Assembly: GCF_011405655.1 (NCBI RefSeq)
Contig: NZ_AP022829.1
Span: forward strand, 1 to 64,000
Length of the DNA stretch: 64,000 nucleotides
Reading direction: 5' to 3'
Source: Adlercreutzia hattorii
GTDB lineage: Bacteria > Actinomycetota > Coriobacteriia > Coriobacteriales > Eggerthellaceae
The notes beneath the pieces were generated by a model that had not been told where the DNA came from, ran no database searches, and saw nothing but the letters and a program-made list of their open reading frames with translations. Positions 51,339 to 60,689 of the stretch are shown piece after piece. Every line of letters begins with the position of its first letter. Within the stretch, counting starts at the first letter, position 1. Both the position numbers and the translations under genes were made by a program.

Positions 51339-52208
51339 ATGGGACTCCTCTCAAAATTCGAAGGCAAGATGGAAGACACCGTGGAAGGCGCCGCCGATCG
51401 CATGGGCGCAGCGCCCCTGTCTCCCGTGCAGATTGCCAAGAAGGCCGAGAAGCAGATGCGCCGCGAGAAGATGGTCGGCGCAGGCAAGCAGTACGCTCCC
51501 ACGCTTTATACCGTGCTCGTCAACGCCGACGATGACCGCCGCCTTCTGGGCTACTACCCCACCCTGGCTGGCGAAACCGAAACCTACCTTTCCGCCAAAG
51601 CCGCCGAGCAGGGCCTCGTCATGGACGGACAGCCCCTCGTGCGCTTCATCGTGGGCGACGATTTGCGCCACGGCAAGTTCGACGTCATTGCCGAAATGGT
51701 GGCCTCCCCCTTGGTTGAGCAGCTGCGCCAGGAAGAGTACGCCCGCTACGGCATCCGCCCCGGTGGCGGTCCGGCCCGCGCGGCCACCCCGCAAGCCGGC
51801 TACGGCTACCAGCAGCCGGCACCCGCCCCGGCTCCGGCCCCGGCACCCGCCGGCGGCTACGACTACCAGGCCGCGCCCGTCGACGAGTACGTGGAAGACG
51901 ACTACTACGAGGACGACGAGCCACGCCAAGCTTATATATATGACATCACCAACGACCGCGCCTTCACGCTGCCCGGCCAGGCCGAGACCATCGGGCGTGA
52001 GTCGAAGAACGACATCGTCATTCCCGACATCAACGTCTCCCGCGTGCATGCGGAAATCCGCCAGGACGAGTCCGGCGCCTGGATCCTCACCGACCTCGGT
52101 TCCACCAACGGCACCTTCGTCAACGGCCGCCAGATCAAGTCCACCGCACTGCACGACGCCGACCGCATCATCGTGGGCACCACCAACCTCGAGTTCCAGC
52201 TCATCTAG
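51339..52208 (+). CDS. fhaA: FHA-domain protein FhaA with N-terminal DUF3662 domain
   Basis: The 289-residue protein has an N-terminal DUF3662 domain (about 1-130, MGLLSKFEGKMEDTVEGAAD, LSPVQIAKKAEKQM, ARYGIRPGG). A Pro/Ala/Tyr-rich linker follows, then a C-terminal FHA domain with the phosphothreonine-binding residues in IGRESKNDIV, VSRVHAEI and LGSTNGTFVNG. FhaA binds phosphorylated partners of the PknB kinase and tunes wall synthesis. AAGGAG precedes ATG 51339. It is the first gene of the fhaA-fhaB-pstP-rodA/pbpA-pknB run. Confidence 0.95.
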   Translation: MGLLSKFEGKMEDTVEGAADRMGAAPLSPVQIAKKAEKQMRREKMVGAGKQYAPTLYTVLVNADDDRRLLGYYPTLAGETETYLSAKAAEQGLVMDGQPLVRFIVGDDLRHGKFDVIAEMVASPLVEQLRQEEYARYGIRPGGGPARAATPQAGYGYQQPAPAPAPAPAPAGGYDYQAAPVDEYVEDDYYEDDEPRQAYIYDITNDRAFTLPGQAETIGRESKNDIVIPDINVSRVHAEIRQDESGAWILTDLGSTNGTFVNGRQIKSTALHDADRIIVGTTNLEFQLI

Positions 52209-52244
52209 CCCGCCCGCACCTCAGCGAGCCAAAGGAGGCTATCG

Positions 52245-52658
52245 GTGATCGATCTCGTTCTGCTCATCGCGCGCCTGTTGTTCGTGGCGCTGCTCTATCT
52301 GTTTCTGTTCGCCATCATGCGCACCGGCATCGGCATGGTCAAAGGCTCCCGCAAGAAGGAGCGCGGCTGGACGGTGTCGGTGGAGCGCGGCCCCAAAGAG
52401 CTGCGCGGCGTCTCCATCGCCGTGCACGGGCCTGTTATTGTAGGCCGCTCGCCGGGCGCCGACATCGTCATCGGCGCCGGCTACGTGTCCGGCCGCCACG
52501 CCCGTTTCCAGCTGATGGGCCAGAACCTCTTCGTGGAAGATCTGGGTTCGAAGAACGGCACGGCCGTGAACGGCCGCCCCGTCCATGACCCGGTGGCCCT
52601 GCGCAACAAGGATCTCGTCACCATCGGCGACGTCGACATCCGCGTGAGGAACCAGTAA
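52245..52658 (+). CDS. fhaB: FHA-domain protein FhaB
   Basis: The 137-residue protein starts at GTG 52245 behind AAAGGAGG. It has one N-terminal membrane helix (residues 2-24, LVLLIARLLFVALLYLFLFA) and an FHA domain with VGRSPGADIVIG, SGRHARFQL and LGSKNGTAVNG. In other actinobacteria FhaB (FipA) links the kinase to division proteins. Its stop shares a base with the pstP start (TAATG), so the genes are coupled. Confidence 0.94.
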   Translation: MIDLVLLIARLLFVALLYLFLFAIMRTGIGMVKGSRKKERGWTVSVERGPKELRGVSIAVHGPVIVGRSPGADIVIGAGYVSGRHARFQLMGQNLFVEDLGSKNGTAVNGRPVHDPVALRNKDLVTIGDVDIRVRNQ

Positions 52659-53974
52659 TGGCCCGGGCAAAGCGCAAGAAGAGCGGCGCTACTTTCGGCA
52701 GTCGCACCGACGTCGGCTGCGTACGCGAGCACAACGAGGACTCGCTGGCCGTTGCCCCGCCGCTGTACGTGGTGTGCGACGGCATGGGCGGCCACGCCGC
52801 GGGGGAAGTAGCATCCGAAATCGCCGTGGACGTCATCTGCGACCGCGCGCCGGCGCACCCCGATGCCTCGGCTTTGGGACAGGCCGTGGAAGAGGCGAAC
52901 CTCGCCATCATCCGCGCCGCCCGCGAGGGCGTCGGCCGCGCCGGCATGGGCTGCACCTGCACCGCCGCTATGCTGGAGAAGGACAAGCTCGTCATCGCCC
53001 AGGTGGGCGACTCGCGCGCCTACCTTTTGCATAAGGGGCAGATGCAGCAGCTCACCCGCGACCACTCGCTTGTGGCCGACCTTATTGAGGCCGGGCAAAT
53101 TACTGAGGCCGAGGCCCGCGTTCATCCCCAGCGCTCGGTCATCACCCGCGCCTTGGGCAGCGACCCGCGCACCCAGCCGGACTTGTTCGAGCTGACCGTG
53201 GAAGCCGGCGACCGTCTGCTTCTGTGCTCCGACGGGCTTTCCACGATGTTGGAAGATGACCAGATTGCCAAGATCCTCGCCAGCCACAGCGAGCCCCAGC
53301 GCTGCGCGGCCCAGCTGGTGAACGAGGCCGTGGGCCGGGGCGGCTACGACAACGTCACTGTCATCGTCGTGGACGTGACGGGCCTGGCCGAGCAGCACCG
53401 CCGCAAGCTGACGCGCAAGAGCCGCGCGACGGCTATCATGCTGGCGCTTTTGCTGGTGGCCATCATCGCCGGTTGCGCCTATGGGTTCAACTACCTGGCG
53501 TCCAACGCCGCCTATTTGGTGGCCCAGGATGGGAAGGTCGCCGTGTACCAGGGTGTTCCCGGCGACATTTTCGGATTCTCGTTCAATCACCTCGACCGCG
53601 TGACCGACGTGGCTCTGGACGACTTGCAGCCGGGCACTGCCAACCGCCTGCGCGAGGAGGGCGTCAAGGTGGATTCCCTGGAAGCCGCCAACAGCCTCGT
53701 CGCGGAATACGAGAAGGAAATCGCCGACCGCCGCGCCGCCGAAGAGGAAGCGGCCCGGGCAGCGGCTGAGGCCAACCAGCCTGAGGAACCCGCGAAGGGT
53801 ACGGAAGGTGCTGGCGGCGGCGCGGCCGGTGGCGAGCAGGGTGGCACGGACTCGCAAGACACTGAACCCCCGGCCGGTGCCGGCTCCGGCACGACCGGCA
53901 AGGGCACGGGCAACCCCGACGCTGGCGCAAGAGGTAGCACGGCCGGGGGCACCTCGGGAGGAACCAACCGATGA
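52658..53974 (+). CDS. pstP: PP2C-type Ser/Thr phosphatase PstP
   Basis: The 438-residue protein has a PP2C catalytic domain (GSRTDVGCVREHNEDSLAV, VVCDGMGGHAAGEVASE, VGDSRAYLLHKGQM, LLLCSDGLSTML, GGYDNVTVIVVD) with the metal-binding aspartates present. A membrane helix at about 258-280 and an extracellular region ending in an Ala/Gly/Glu/Thr-rich tail follow. It removes phosphates placed by PknB. Its stop overlaps the next start (ATGA). Confidence 0.95.
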   Translation: MARAKRKKSGATFGSRTDVGCVREHNEDSLAVAPPLYVVCDGMGGHAAGEVASEIAVDVICDRAPAHPDASALGQAVEEANLAIIRAAREGVGRAGMGCTCTAAMLEKDKLVIAQVGDSRAYLLHKGQMQQLTRDHSLVADLIEAGQITEAEARVHPQRSVITRALGSDPRTQPDLFELTVEAGDRLLLCSDGLSTMLEDDQIAKILASHSEPQRCAAQLVNEAVGRGGYDNVTVIVVDVTGLAEQHRRKLTRKSRATAIMLALLLVAIIAGCAYGFNYLASNAAYLVAQDGKVAVYQGVPGDIFGFSFNHLDRVTDVALDDLQPGTANRLREEGVKVDSLEAANSLVAEYEKEIADRRAAEEEAARAAAEANQPEEPAKGTEGAGGGAAGGEQGGTDSQDTEPPAGAGSGTTGKGTGNPDAGARGSTAGGTSGGTNR

Positions 53975-56754
53975 CCCGGCGCAACATAGAGCTGATGCTT
54001 CTGCTCATCGCCTCGCCCATCGTCATCGTGCTTTTTGCCATGATGGTGGTCACCGGCGGGCAGGAGCTCTCCTTCAACACCCTGGGCGTGCCCCTCGGCA
54101 TCTTCGCCGCATTCCTTGTGGCCCACATTGCCGTGCGCTTGCTCGCCCCGGCGGCCGACCCGGCCATCCTGCCTATCTCGTTCGCGCTGTCGGGCGTCGG
54201 CATCGCCTTCGTCACCCGTATTGTGCCCGATTTGGCCGTGAATCAGCTGCTGTGGCTGTTCATCGGCATCGCGGCCATGATCGCCACGCTCGCCGTCGTG
54301 CGCAACCTGGACAAGCTCGCCAATTACAAGTACACGCTCATGATCGTGGGCATTCTGCTGCTGCTTTCCCCCATGTTGCCGGTCATCGGCTACGAATCCG
54401 GCGGCGGCCAGCTGTGGCTGCGCTTCGGCAGCTTCAGCTTCCAGCCCGGCGAGCTGGCGAAGATTCTCATCGTGTTCTTCATCGCCGCCTACCTGGCCGC
54501 CAACCGCGAGATGCTTTCGGTGTTCACGTGGAAGGTAGGGCCGCTGTGGCTGCCGAGCCTCGCCACCCTTCTGCCCCTCATCGTCATGTGGGCGCTCGCC
54601 TTCATCGTCGTCGTGCTGGAGAAAGACCTCGGCCTCGCCCTGGTGCTGTTTTCCGTGTTCGTCATCATGCTGTATGTGGCCACGGGGAAGAAGCTCTACC
54701 TGGTGGTGTCCATTGGGCTTGCGGCCATTGCGGCCGTGGCCCTTTACGGCATGATGGGCCACGTGCAGACCCGCGTCGCCATTTGGCAGGACCCCTTCGC
54801 CGAGGCCCAGGGCGGCGGCTTCCAGCTGGTGCAGAGCTTGTATTCCATCGCCGACGGCGACCTGTTCGGCACCGGCATCGGCCGGGGCATGGGCGGTCAG
54901 CCCGTAGCCGAGGGCGGCATCCCCGTCGCCGAGAGCGACTTCATCTTCCCGGTCATCGCCGAGGAAACGGGCCTGCTCGGCGCGGCCGGTGTGCTGCTGC
55001 TGTATTTGTGCTTCGCCATCCGCGGCATTGTCACGGCGGCCCGGGCGAAATCCGACGTCAGCTCGTTCACCGCCGTGGGCCTCACCTCCATCATCGTGCT
55101 GCAGGCGTTTATCATCGTCGGCGGCGTCACGCGCCTCATCCCGCTGACCGGCATCACGCTGCCCTTCATCAGCCAGGGCGGCTCGTCGCTCATCGCCAGC
55201 TTCATCATCGTCGGCTGCCTGCTGCGCTGCGGAGACGAGGGCACCGGCGTGAATTCCGAAATGCGCCAGACCGGGGCCATCGGCGCCCACGGATCGGACG
55301 CAGTGCTGGGACGCGTGGCCTTGGGCAAGCGGCTCACCGGCACCATGATCGTTTTCTCGGTGCTCTTCGCGGTACTGGTGGCGAACCTCACCTACCTCAT
55401 GGTCATCAAGGCGCCGGAGTACCAGAGCATGCCGTCGAACAACCACACCATCGCCAAGGAAGCGCGCATGGAGCGGGGCACCATCTCTACCGCCGACGGC
55501 ACGGTGCTCGCTACCTCGGTACGCCAGGAGGACGGCTCCTATAAGCGCGAGTATCCGGCTGGCGAGCTGGCGGCGCACATCGTGGGCTACACCTCCCAGC
55601 GCTTCGGCACCGCCGGCATCGAGGCCGCCTACAACGACACCCTGCGCGGCGAGCAGAACTTCGCCAGCTTCACCGACGTAGTGAACTCGCTCGCGGGCAT
55701 CCAGACCAAGGGCAACGACGTCGTGCTTTCCATCGATTCCCGCATTCAGCAGGCGGCCCAGGACGCCCTGGCCGGGCAGGTGGGCGCCGTGGTGGCCTTG
55801 AACCCCGAGACCGGCGCCGTGTACGCCCTGGCCTCCTCCCCCACCTTCGACGCCGCCAATTACGAGGAGCTGCTCACGGCGGCTGCGGACGGCGGCAGCG
55901 ACTCCTCCGAGCTGTTCAACCGCGCCACCCAGGCGCTGTACGCGCCAGGCTCCACCTTCAAGATGGTGACCCTGGCCGCCGCGCTGCAGAACCACATCGC
56001 CACGGCGGACACGGTGTACGACTCCCCCGGCGAGATGGACATCGGCAACGCGCCGGTGACCAACGTGAAGAAGCGCTCCTACGGCAAAATCACCCTGGAG
56101 CAGGCCCTGTGGTACTCGTCGAACACGGTGTTCGGCCAGGTGGGCGTGGAACTCGGCAGCGATTTGCTCGTGCAGATGGCCACAAGTTTCGGGTTCAACG
56201 AGGCTATCCCCTTCGACCTTCCCCTGGCCACGTCCCTCATGCCCGACCCCGAGGAGATGACCACCTGGGAGACGGCCTGGGCCGCCTGCGGCGAGCCCGT
56301 GGGCGAGCATGAAAGCCCCGCCGGCCCCCAGGCCACCGTGCTGCAAATGGCGCTGGTAGGTTCCGCTATCGCCAACGAGGGCGCCATCATGCAGCCCTAC
56401 CTGGTCGACGGCATCTACAACGCCAACGGCGAGCGCAGCTTCTCGCCCATTCCCGTGAAGCTGAAGCAGGCCATGGACGCCGACACCGCCGCCGCTGAGA
56501 TCGACATCATGAAGGGCGTCGTCACCGAAGGCACCGGCGGCAAGGCGGCCCTAGACGACGTGGCCGTGGCCGGCAAGACCGGCACCCACGAGCGCGGCGA
56601 TGGCAGCGACGACAGCTGGTTCGTGGGAATGGCCCCCGCTGCCGACCCCAAGGTCGTGGTGGCCGTCGTCATCGAAAAGGGCGAGTCGGGGGCCGGTGCC
56701 AGCGCCGCCCACGACGTTCTGGAAACGGCTCTCGAAGTGACGGGGGCGCTGTAG
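53971..56754 (+). CDS. Fused SEDS glycosyltransferase (RodA/FtsW) and class B penicillin-binding protein
   Basis: One 927-residue frame covers two proteins that are separate genes in most actinobacteria. Residues 1-425 are a SEDS protein with about ten helices (YESGGGQLWLRFGSFSFQPGE, FISQGGSSLI), the lipid II polymerase. A further helix at about 458-478 begins the penicillin-binding part, with the transpeptidase motifs STFK (Ser661, Lys664), SSN (716-718) and KTG (Lys869). The fusion couples glycan polymerisation to crosslinking in one chain. No stop or frameshift was seen between the parts. The C-terminal domain is of the PbpA type. Elongation or division role is not decided by sequence. Confidence 0.93.
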   Translation: MTRRNIELMLLLIASPIVIVLFAMMVVTGGQELSFNTLGVPLGIFAAFLVAHIAVRLLAPAADPAILPISFALSGVGIAFVTRIVPDLAVNQLLWLFIGIAAMIATLAVVRNLDKLANYKYTLMIVGILLLLSPMLPVIGYESGGGQLWLRFGSFSFQPGELAKILIVFFIAAYLAANREMLSVFTWKVGPLWLPSLATLLPLIVMWALAFIVVVLEKDLGLALVLFSVFVIMLYVATGKKLYLVVSIGLAAIAAVALYGMMGHVQTRVAIWQDPFAEAQGGGFQLVQSLYSIADGDLFGTGIGRGMGGQPVAEGGIPVAESDFIFPVIAEETGLLGAAGVLLLYLCFAIRGIVTAARAKSDVSSFTAVGLTSIIVLQAFIIVGGVTRLIPLTGITLPFISQGGSSLIASFIIVGCLLRCGDEGTGVNSEMRQTGAIGAHGSDAVLGRVALGKRLTGTMIVFSVLFAVLVANLTYLMVIKAPEYQSMPSNNHTIAKEARMERGTISTADGTVLATSVRQEDGSYKREYPAGELAAHIVGYTSQRFGTAGIEAAYNDTLRGEQNFASFTDVVNSLAGIQTKGNDVVLSIDSRIQQAAQDALAGQVGAVVALNPETGAVYALASSPTFDAANYEELLTAAADGGSDSSELFNRATQALYAPGSTFKMVTLAAALQNHIATADTVYDSPGEMDIGNAPVTNVKKRSYGKITLEQALWYSSNTVFGQVGVELGSDLLVQMATSFGFNEAIPFDLPLATSLMPDPEEMTTWETAWAACGEPVGEHESPAGPQATVLQMALVGSAIANEGAIMQPYLVDGIYNANGERSFSPIPVKLKQAMDADTAAAEIDIMKGVVTEGTGGKAALDDVAVAGKTGTHERGDGSDDSWFVGMAPAADPKVVVAVVIEKGESGAGASAAHDVLETALEVTGAL

Positions 56755-56832
56755 TACAATGGCAAGACTCACCAGAGTTCGCATACTTAAACCGCAAACG
56801 CACTCGTACATGGAACTTTAAGGAGTATCAAG

Positions 56833-58755
56833 GTGACCGGACAGGGAACAATGACGGGCAAGGTCTTTGGCGGCCGTTACGAGATAAAGGACCGCATCGG
56901 CATCGGCGGCATGGCCGAGGTGTACCGCGCCCAGGACAGCACGCTGGGCCGCGTCGTCGCCGTGAAGGTGATGCTGCCGCAATTCGCCGCCGACCCCTCT
57001 TTCACCCAGCGCTTCCGCCAGGAGGCCGCCGCTGCCGCGAATCTGCAGAGCCCCTACATCGTGAACGTGTACGACTGGGGCCAGGACGACGAGACCTACT
57101 ACATCGTCATGGAATTCGTGCGCGGGTCCGACCTGAAGACCGCCATTCAGCAGCGCGGCGCCATCAACCAGCGCAAGGCCGCTGAAATCGGCTCCCAGGT
57201 GTGCCAGGCCCTCACCGTGGCCCACAACCAGGACATCATCCACCGCGACATCAAGCCGCAGAACATCATGGTGCAGCCCGACGGCAACGTGAAGGTGATG
57301 GATTTCGGCATCGCCCGAGCGAAGAACTCCGTGAACGACAAAACCTCCGCTGTGCTGGGCACCGCCCATTACATCTCGCCGGAGCAGGCCCAGGGCAAGG
57401 ACCTCACCGCCGCCAGCGACATTTACTCGCTGGGCATCGTGCTATACGAGGCCACCACGGGCAAGCTGCCCTTCGACGGTCCAGACGCCGTATCAGTGGC
57501 CATGCAGCAGGTGAAGGACGAACCGGCGGCCCCCTCTTCCATCAACCCGAACATCGATCCCGACCTTGAGGACATCATCATGGTGGCCCTTTCGAAGGAT
57601 CCGGCGCGTCGCTTCGCCACGGCTAACGACATGCGCATCGCGCTGATGGACTACCTGGCCGGACGCCCCGTCACCCTGCCGGCTGGCGCGATGAGCTCGT
57701 CGTTCACCGAGGCCCAGACCCGCATGATGGGCGCGGTGCCGGGTGCGGTGCCGGGCATGACGAGCACCCAGGTTATGCCGACGGTTGCCGGCGGCACGGC
57801 GGCCATGTCGCCGAGCTCCACGGGCAATTTCCAGGCGACGAACTTCCACGATGCCAACACGAAGAAGAGCAAGAAACCCGTCATCATCGCCCTTTGCGCC
57901 ATTTTGGCCATTGCGCTGGTGGCTGGCATCGCGTTCGCCGTTTCCGGCGGCTTCAAGCCGGCGGCCCCTGCCGACGAGCTCATTGAGGTCCCCAGCGTGG
58001 TGGGCAACACCGAGCAGGAGGCCACCTTCACGCTGGAGCAGGCCGGCTTCCAGGTGCAGATTACGACCAAGGAAGACGAATCCGTCGACGAGGGCACGGT
58101 GCTTGCGCAAGACCCGGCCGGCGGCACCAAGCAGCAGAAGGGGGCGACCATCACCCTCACCATTGCCGTGGGGCCCGATACCGTGGACGCGCCCAACTTC
58201 AAGAACATGACCATGGATAAGGCACGCCAAGCGGCCGAGGACGCCGGCCTTAAGGTTGTGGAAGCCGAGAGCAAGTACTCGGAAGATGTCGCCGAGGGCA
58301 AGATCATTTCGCAAAGCCCCGCCGCCGGCGACCCGGTGAAGCCCGGCACCACCATCGAGGTCGTCACCTCCCGCGGAAGCGAGCTGACCACGGTGCCCAA
58401 CGTCATTGGCATGACCGAGGAGGATGCCATCGACAAGCTGCAGTCCGAGGGATTCGGCGCCGATGTGAAGGCCCGCGAGTACAGCGACAAGCAGGGCGAG
58501 GGCCGCGTCATGAAGCAGGATCCGCTGAACGACAAGGTGAAGCCCGGTGCCACGGTGCAGATCACCATTTCGAAGGGCCCCGAGCCGGAGCCCGAACCGG
58601 AACCGGAACCCGCCCAGCCGTCGAACCCCGGCACCACCGATCCGGGCACCACTAACCCTGGCGGCACCACTGATCCGGGCACGACGGATCCCGGTACCAC
58701 CAACCCGGGCAACCAGGGCGGCGACACCGGCACCACCACCCCCGCCACTAACTAG
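56833..58755 (+). CDS. pknB: PASTA-domain Ser/Thr protein kinase PknB
   Basis: The 640-residue kinase starts at GTG 56833, eight bases after AAGGAG. It has the Gly loop RIGIGGMAEVYRA, Lys45, catalytic HRDIKPQN (Asp139), DFG at 157-159 and the activation-loop start. A membrane helix at about 350-372 leads to three extracellular PASTA domains (from about 385, 455 and 520) and a Pro/Glu then Gly/Thr/Asp-rich tail (PEPEPEPEP, TTDPGTTNPG). PASTA domains sense muropeptides or lipid II, and the kinase coordinates growth. It closes the cluster and is followed by a strong terminator. TACAAT at 56755 could be an internal promoter. Confidence 0.96.
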   Translation: MTGQGTMTGKVFGGRYEIKDRIGIGGMAEVYRAQDSTLGRVVAVKVMLPQFAADPSFTQRFRQEAAAAANLQSPYIVNVYDWGQDDETYYIVMEFVRGSDLKTAIQQRGAINQRKAAEIGSQVCQALTVAHNQDIIHRDIKPQNIMVQPDGNVKVMDFGIARAKNSVNDKTSAVLGTAHYISPEQAQGKDLTAASDIYSLGIVLYEATTGKLPFDGPDAVSVAMQQVKDEPAAPSSINPNIDPDLEDIIMVALSKDPARRFATANDMRIALMDYLAGRPVTLPAGAMSSSFTEAQTRMMGAVPGAVPGMTSTQVMPTVAGGTAAMSPSSTGNFQATNFHDANTKKSKKPVIIALCAILAIALVAGIAFAVSGGFKPAAPADELIEVPSVVGNTEQEATFTLEQAGFQVQITTKEDESVDEGTVLAQDPAGGTKQQKGATITLTIAVGPDTVDAPNFKNMTMDKARQAAEDAGLKVVEAESKYSEDVAEGKIISQSPAAGDPVKPGTTIEVVTSRGSELTTVPNVIGMTEEDAIDKLQSEGFGADVKAREYSDKQGEGRVMKQDPLNDKVKPGATVQITISKGPEPEPEPEPEPAQPSNPGTTDPGTTNPGGTTDPGTTDPGTTNPGNQGGDTGTTTPATN

Positions 58756-58781
58756 AGTCGGATAACGAAACCGTGAAGACC

Positions 58782-58815
58782 GGGCGCCTCCTCCTTCGGG
58801 ATGGAGGCGCCCTTC
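58782..58815 (+). terminator. Terminator of the pknB operon
   Basis: GGGCGCCTCC and GGAGGCGCCC form a 10-bp stem with an 11-base loop, followed by TTCT, 27 bases after the pknB stop. Confidence 0.85.
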
Positions 58816-58821
58816 TATAAT
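58816..58821 (+). promoter_or_regulatory. -10 element of the mscS gene
   Basis: TATAAT lies 7 bases before the ATG at 58828, so transcription would start at or next to the start codon and give a leaderless mRNA. No good ribosome site is present. A -35 element cannot be separated from the terminator hairpin. Confidence 0.5.
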
Positions 58822-58827
58822 GAGGCC

Positions 58828-59700
58828 ATGCCCAATTTGCTCGACATATTCGATAAGTTCATCCACGCCGACTGGTTCAATACCATGCTCGGCGTCGTGA
58901 TCATCTGCGCAATCACCTTCGTCGTCGCCCGCATCACCGTGGCCTTTATGCGCCGGGTGCTGAACAAGACCTCGCTTCTGCCCTCCAGCTCCATTTTCAT
59001 CAACTTGGTGCGCATCGTGGTGTGGGTCATCGGCATCTGCTGCGTGCTTTCCATGTGCTTCAACGTGAACATTTCGGCCATGATCACCGGCCTTGGCGTT
59101 GTCGGTATCGCGGTGTCGCTGGGCTTTCAGGACACGCTCTCGAACCTCATCGGCGGCCTGACCGTCAGCGTGTCGCGCACGGTGGAACCCGGCGACAACA
59201 TCCGCATGGGGCCTTCCGGCGTCACCGGCGTCGTGCAGGACGTCACTTGGCGCTACACCTCCATCAAGGACAGCTCGGGCACCATCACCAATATCCCCAA
59301 CTCGCTCATGACCTCCACGGCTGTCTGCAAGCTGTCCCCCTTGAACGAGATTTCCATTCCCCTGGTGGTCACCACCAACAGCGAGCGGCTCACCGCCACG
59401 GCCCACCACATTGAGGACGCCGCCGAGAAGGCCGTCGCCCGCGTGAGCAAACTGAAGAAGCGGCCCAGCGTGTCGTTCTCATCCATCAGCGACTACGGAT
59501 TCAAAGGTTCGCTGAGCTTCACTATCGCGGAGGCGTCCAAGGCCTCCTCTGCCACCGATGCCGCCATCCGCGCCGTGGCCCCCTACGTGCACAACCATCT
59601 CATTGAAGAGGCCATGGGCGACCTAACCGGGCAGAAACTTACCGATGCCACCGGCTCGCTCGTGCCCGTGAAAGACGAGGAAGGCGCCTCCAGCAACTGA
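58828..59700 (+). CDS. MscS-family mechanosensitive channel
   Basis: The 290-residue protein has three N-terminal helices (about 14-33, 60-80, 87-107). The pore helix carries GLGVVGIAVSLGFQDTLSNLIGG, given here as residues 88-110, followed by the beta domain (VEPGDNIRMGPSGVTGVVQD, ITNIPNSLM). It releases solutes under hypo-osmotic stress. The start at 58828 is preferred because the upstream in-frame ATG at 58801 lies within the terminator hairpin. Length is typical of small MscS channels. Confidence 0.93.
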   Translation: MPNLLDIFDKFIHADWFNTMLGVVIICAITFVVARITVAFMRRVLNKTSLLPSSSIFINLVRIVVWVIGICCVLSMCFNVNISAMITGLGVVGIAVSLGFQDTLSNLIGGLTVSVSRTVEPGDNIRMGPSGVTGVVQDVTWRYTSIKDSSGTITNIPNSLMTSTAVCKLSPLNEISIPLVVTTNSERLTATAHHIEDAAEKAVARVSKLKKRPSVSFSSISDYGFKGSLSFTIAEASKASSATDAAIRAVAPYVHNHLIEEAMGDLTGQKLTDATGSLVPVKDEEGASSN

Positions 59701-59739
59701 GTTCGCGTAGCGCAGAACTTCATGGCGCTTTTGGGCGCA

Positions 59740-59908
59740 AAAATAGCCCTGCCCCACGCCAGAGGATGAACCCACCTCAAAAGGTGGGTGCTCGCATCGG
59801 GTCTCCCGGCTTTCGCATCAACGGATGCGAATCTCCGTTCCAACCGCTTCTAGAGCTCCCTCGTCACAATACGTCGGTCCATCGCAATATATGGCGGGAA
59901 CAGGACTT
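59740..59908 (-). ncRNA. ssrS: 6S RNA
   Basis: On the minus strand a TATACT -10 (59920-59915) is followed by AAGTCCTG, which pairs with CAGGGCT near the 3' end to close a long stem. In between are GCGGTTG and a hairpin CACCCACCTTTTGAGGTGGG followed by TTCA; all three landmarks match known 6S RNAs such as Bacillus 6S-1. The 3' end runs into ATTTTTG. 6S RNA binds RNA polymerase and mimics an open promoter in slow growth. It fills most of the 378-base gap between mscS and nrdG. Confidence 0.82.
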
Positions 59909-60065
59909 ACCTTCAGTATACGCAAAACCCGATGACAGGAAAGTCTTGACATGCGACGCAACATAAGCTGTTGGGTAAACGTTGCCCACCATCGCAGCTT
60001 GAAGAAGCGGTCATGCCAACTTTATGACAGAGACGCAGCCGACGGATGCATGGACCGGAGTGCGC

Positions 60066-60071
60066 TACAAT
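60066..60071 (+). promoter_or_regulatory. -10 element of nrdG
   Basis: TACAAT ends 7 bases before the ATG at 60079, which predicts transcription starting at the start codon. The -35 element is unclear. Confidence 0.4.
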
Positions 60072-60078
60072 GGCGGCT

Positions 60079-60630
60079 ATGGAAAACGACTTCGAAAACA
60101 CCACCATCTCGCTGTACGGCACCGTGCCCGACTCCATCGTGGACGGCCCCGGCCTGCGCTACGCCGTGTTCGTCCAAGGGTGCTCGCACCACTGTCCCGG
60201 CTGCCACAACCCCGAAAGCCAGCCGGCCGAGGGCGGCACCGAAACGACGCTGGCGGCCCTTCTGGCCGATATTCGCGCCAACGGCCTCGTGCATGACGTC
60301 ACCCTCTCCGGTGGCGAGCCCTTCGAGCAGCCGGAGGCCTGCGCGGCTCTGGCGGCCGCGCTGAAGCGCGAGGGTTACGGCATCTGGTGCTACACGGGCT
60401 ACCTCTACGACGATCTTGCGGGGCGGACGGATCCTGCCATCGCCAACTTGCTCGACCATATCGACGTGCTGGTGGACGGCCCCTTCGTGGAATCGCGCAA
60501 GTCCCTCGAGCTGAAGTGGTGCGGCTCCTCCAACCAGCGCCTGATCGACCTACCGGCCACACGACGTGCCGGCTCCGTCGTGGAATGGCAACCTGCCTCG
60601 TTCTCGCTAGAAAAACCTTCTAACTGGTAA
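60079..60630 (+). CDS. nrdG: Anaerobic ribonucleotide reductase activating protein (radical SAM)
   Basis: The 183-residue protein has the radical SAM cluster motif CSHHCPGC, the family start VDGPGLRYAVFVQGC, the SAM site LSGGEPFEQ, and TGYLYDDL and LVDGPFVE. It generates the glycyl radical on NrdD for anaerobic dNTP synthesis. ATG 60079 begins the conserved part; the upstream frame is not conserved. There is no ribosome site, and the promoter spacing suggests a leaderless message. nrdD, normally adjacent, is not in this window. Confidence 0.92.
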   Translation: MENDFENTTISLYGTVPDSIVDGPGLRYAVFVQGCSHHCPGCHNPESQPAEGGTETTLAALLADIRANGLVHDVTLSGGEPFEQPEACAALAAALKREGYGIWCYTGYLYDDLAGRTDPAIANLLDHIDVLVDGPFVESRKSLELKWCGSSNQRLIDLPATRRAGSVVEWQPASFSLEKPSNW

Positions 60631-60689
60631 GGCAAGAGCCTCTAAAGGCTCAGCCTTGCAAGCACTTTTACTATTTCTGGAAATCTTTG

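Noticed and set aside
53587-56346. Minus-strand frame of 919 residues opposite pstP and the rodA/pbpA fusion
   Set aside because: His/Gly/Asp-rich shadow of conserved genes with no motif of its own.
57493-59409. Long minus-strand frame opposite pknB and mscS
   Set aside because: Shadow frame; both plus-strand genes have full family motifs.
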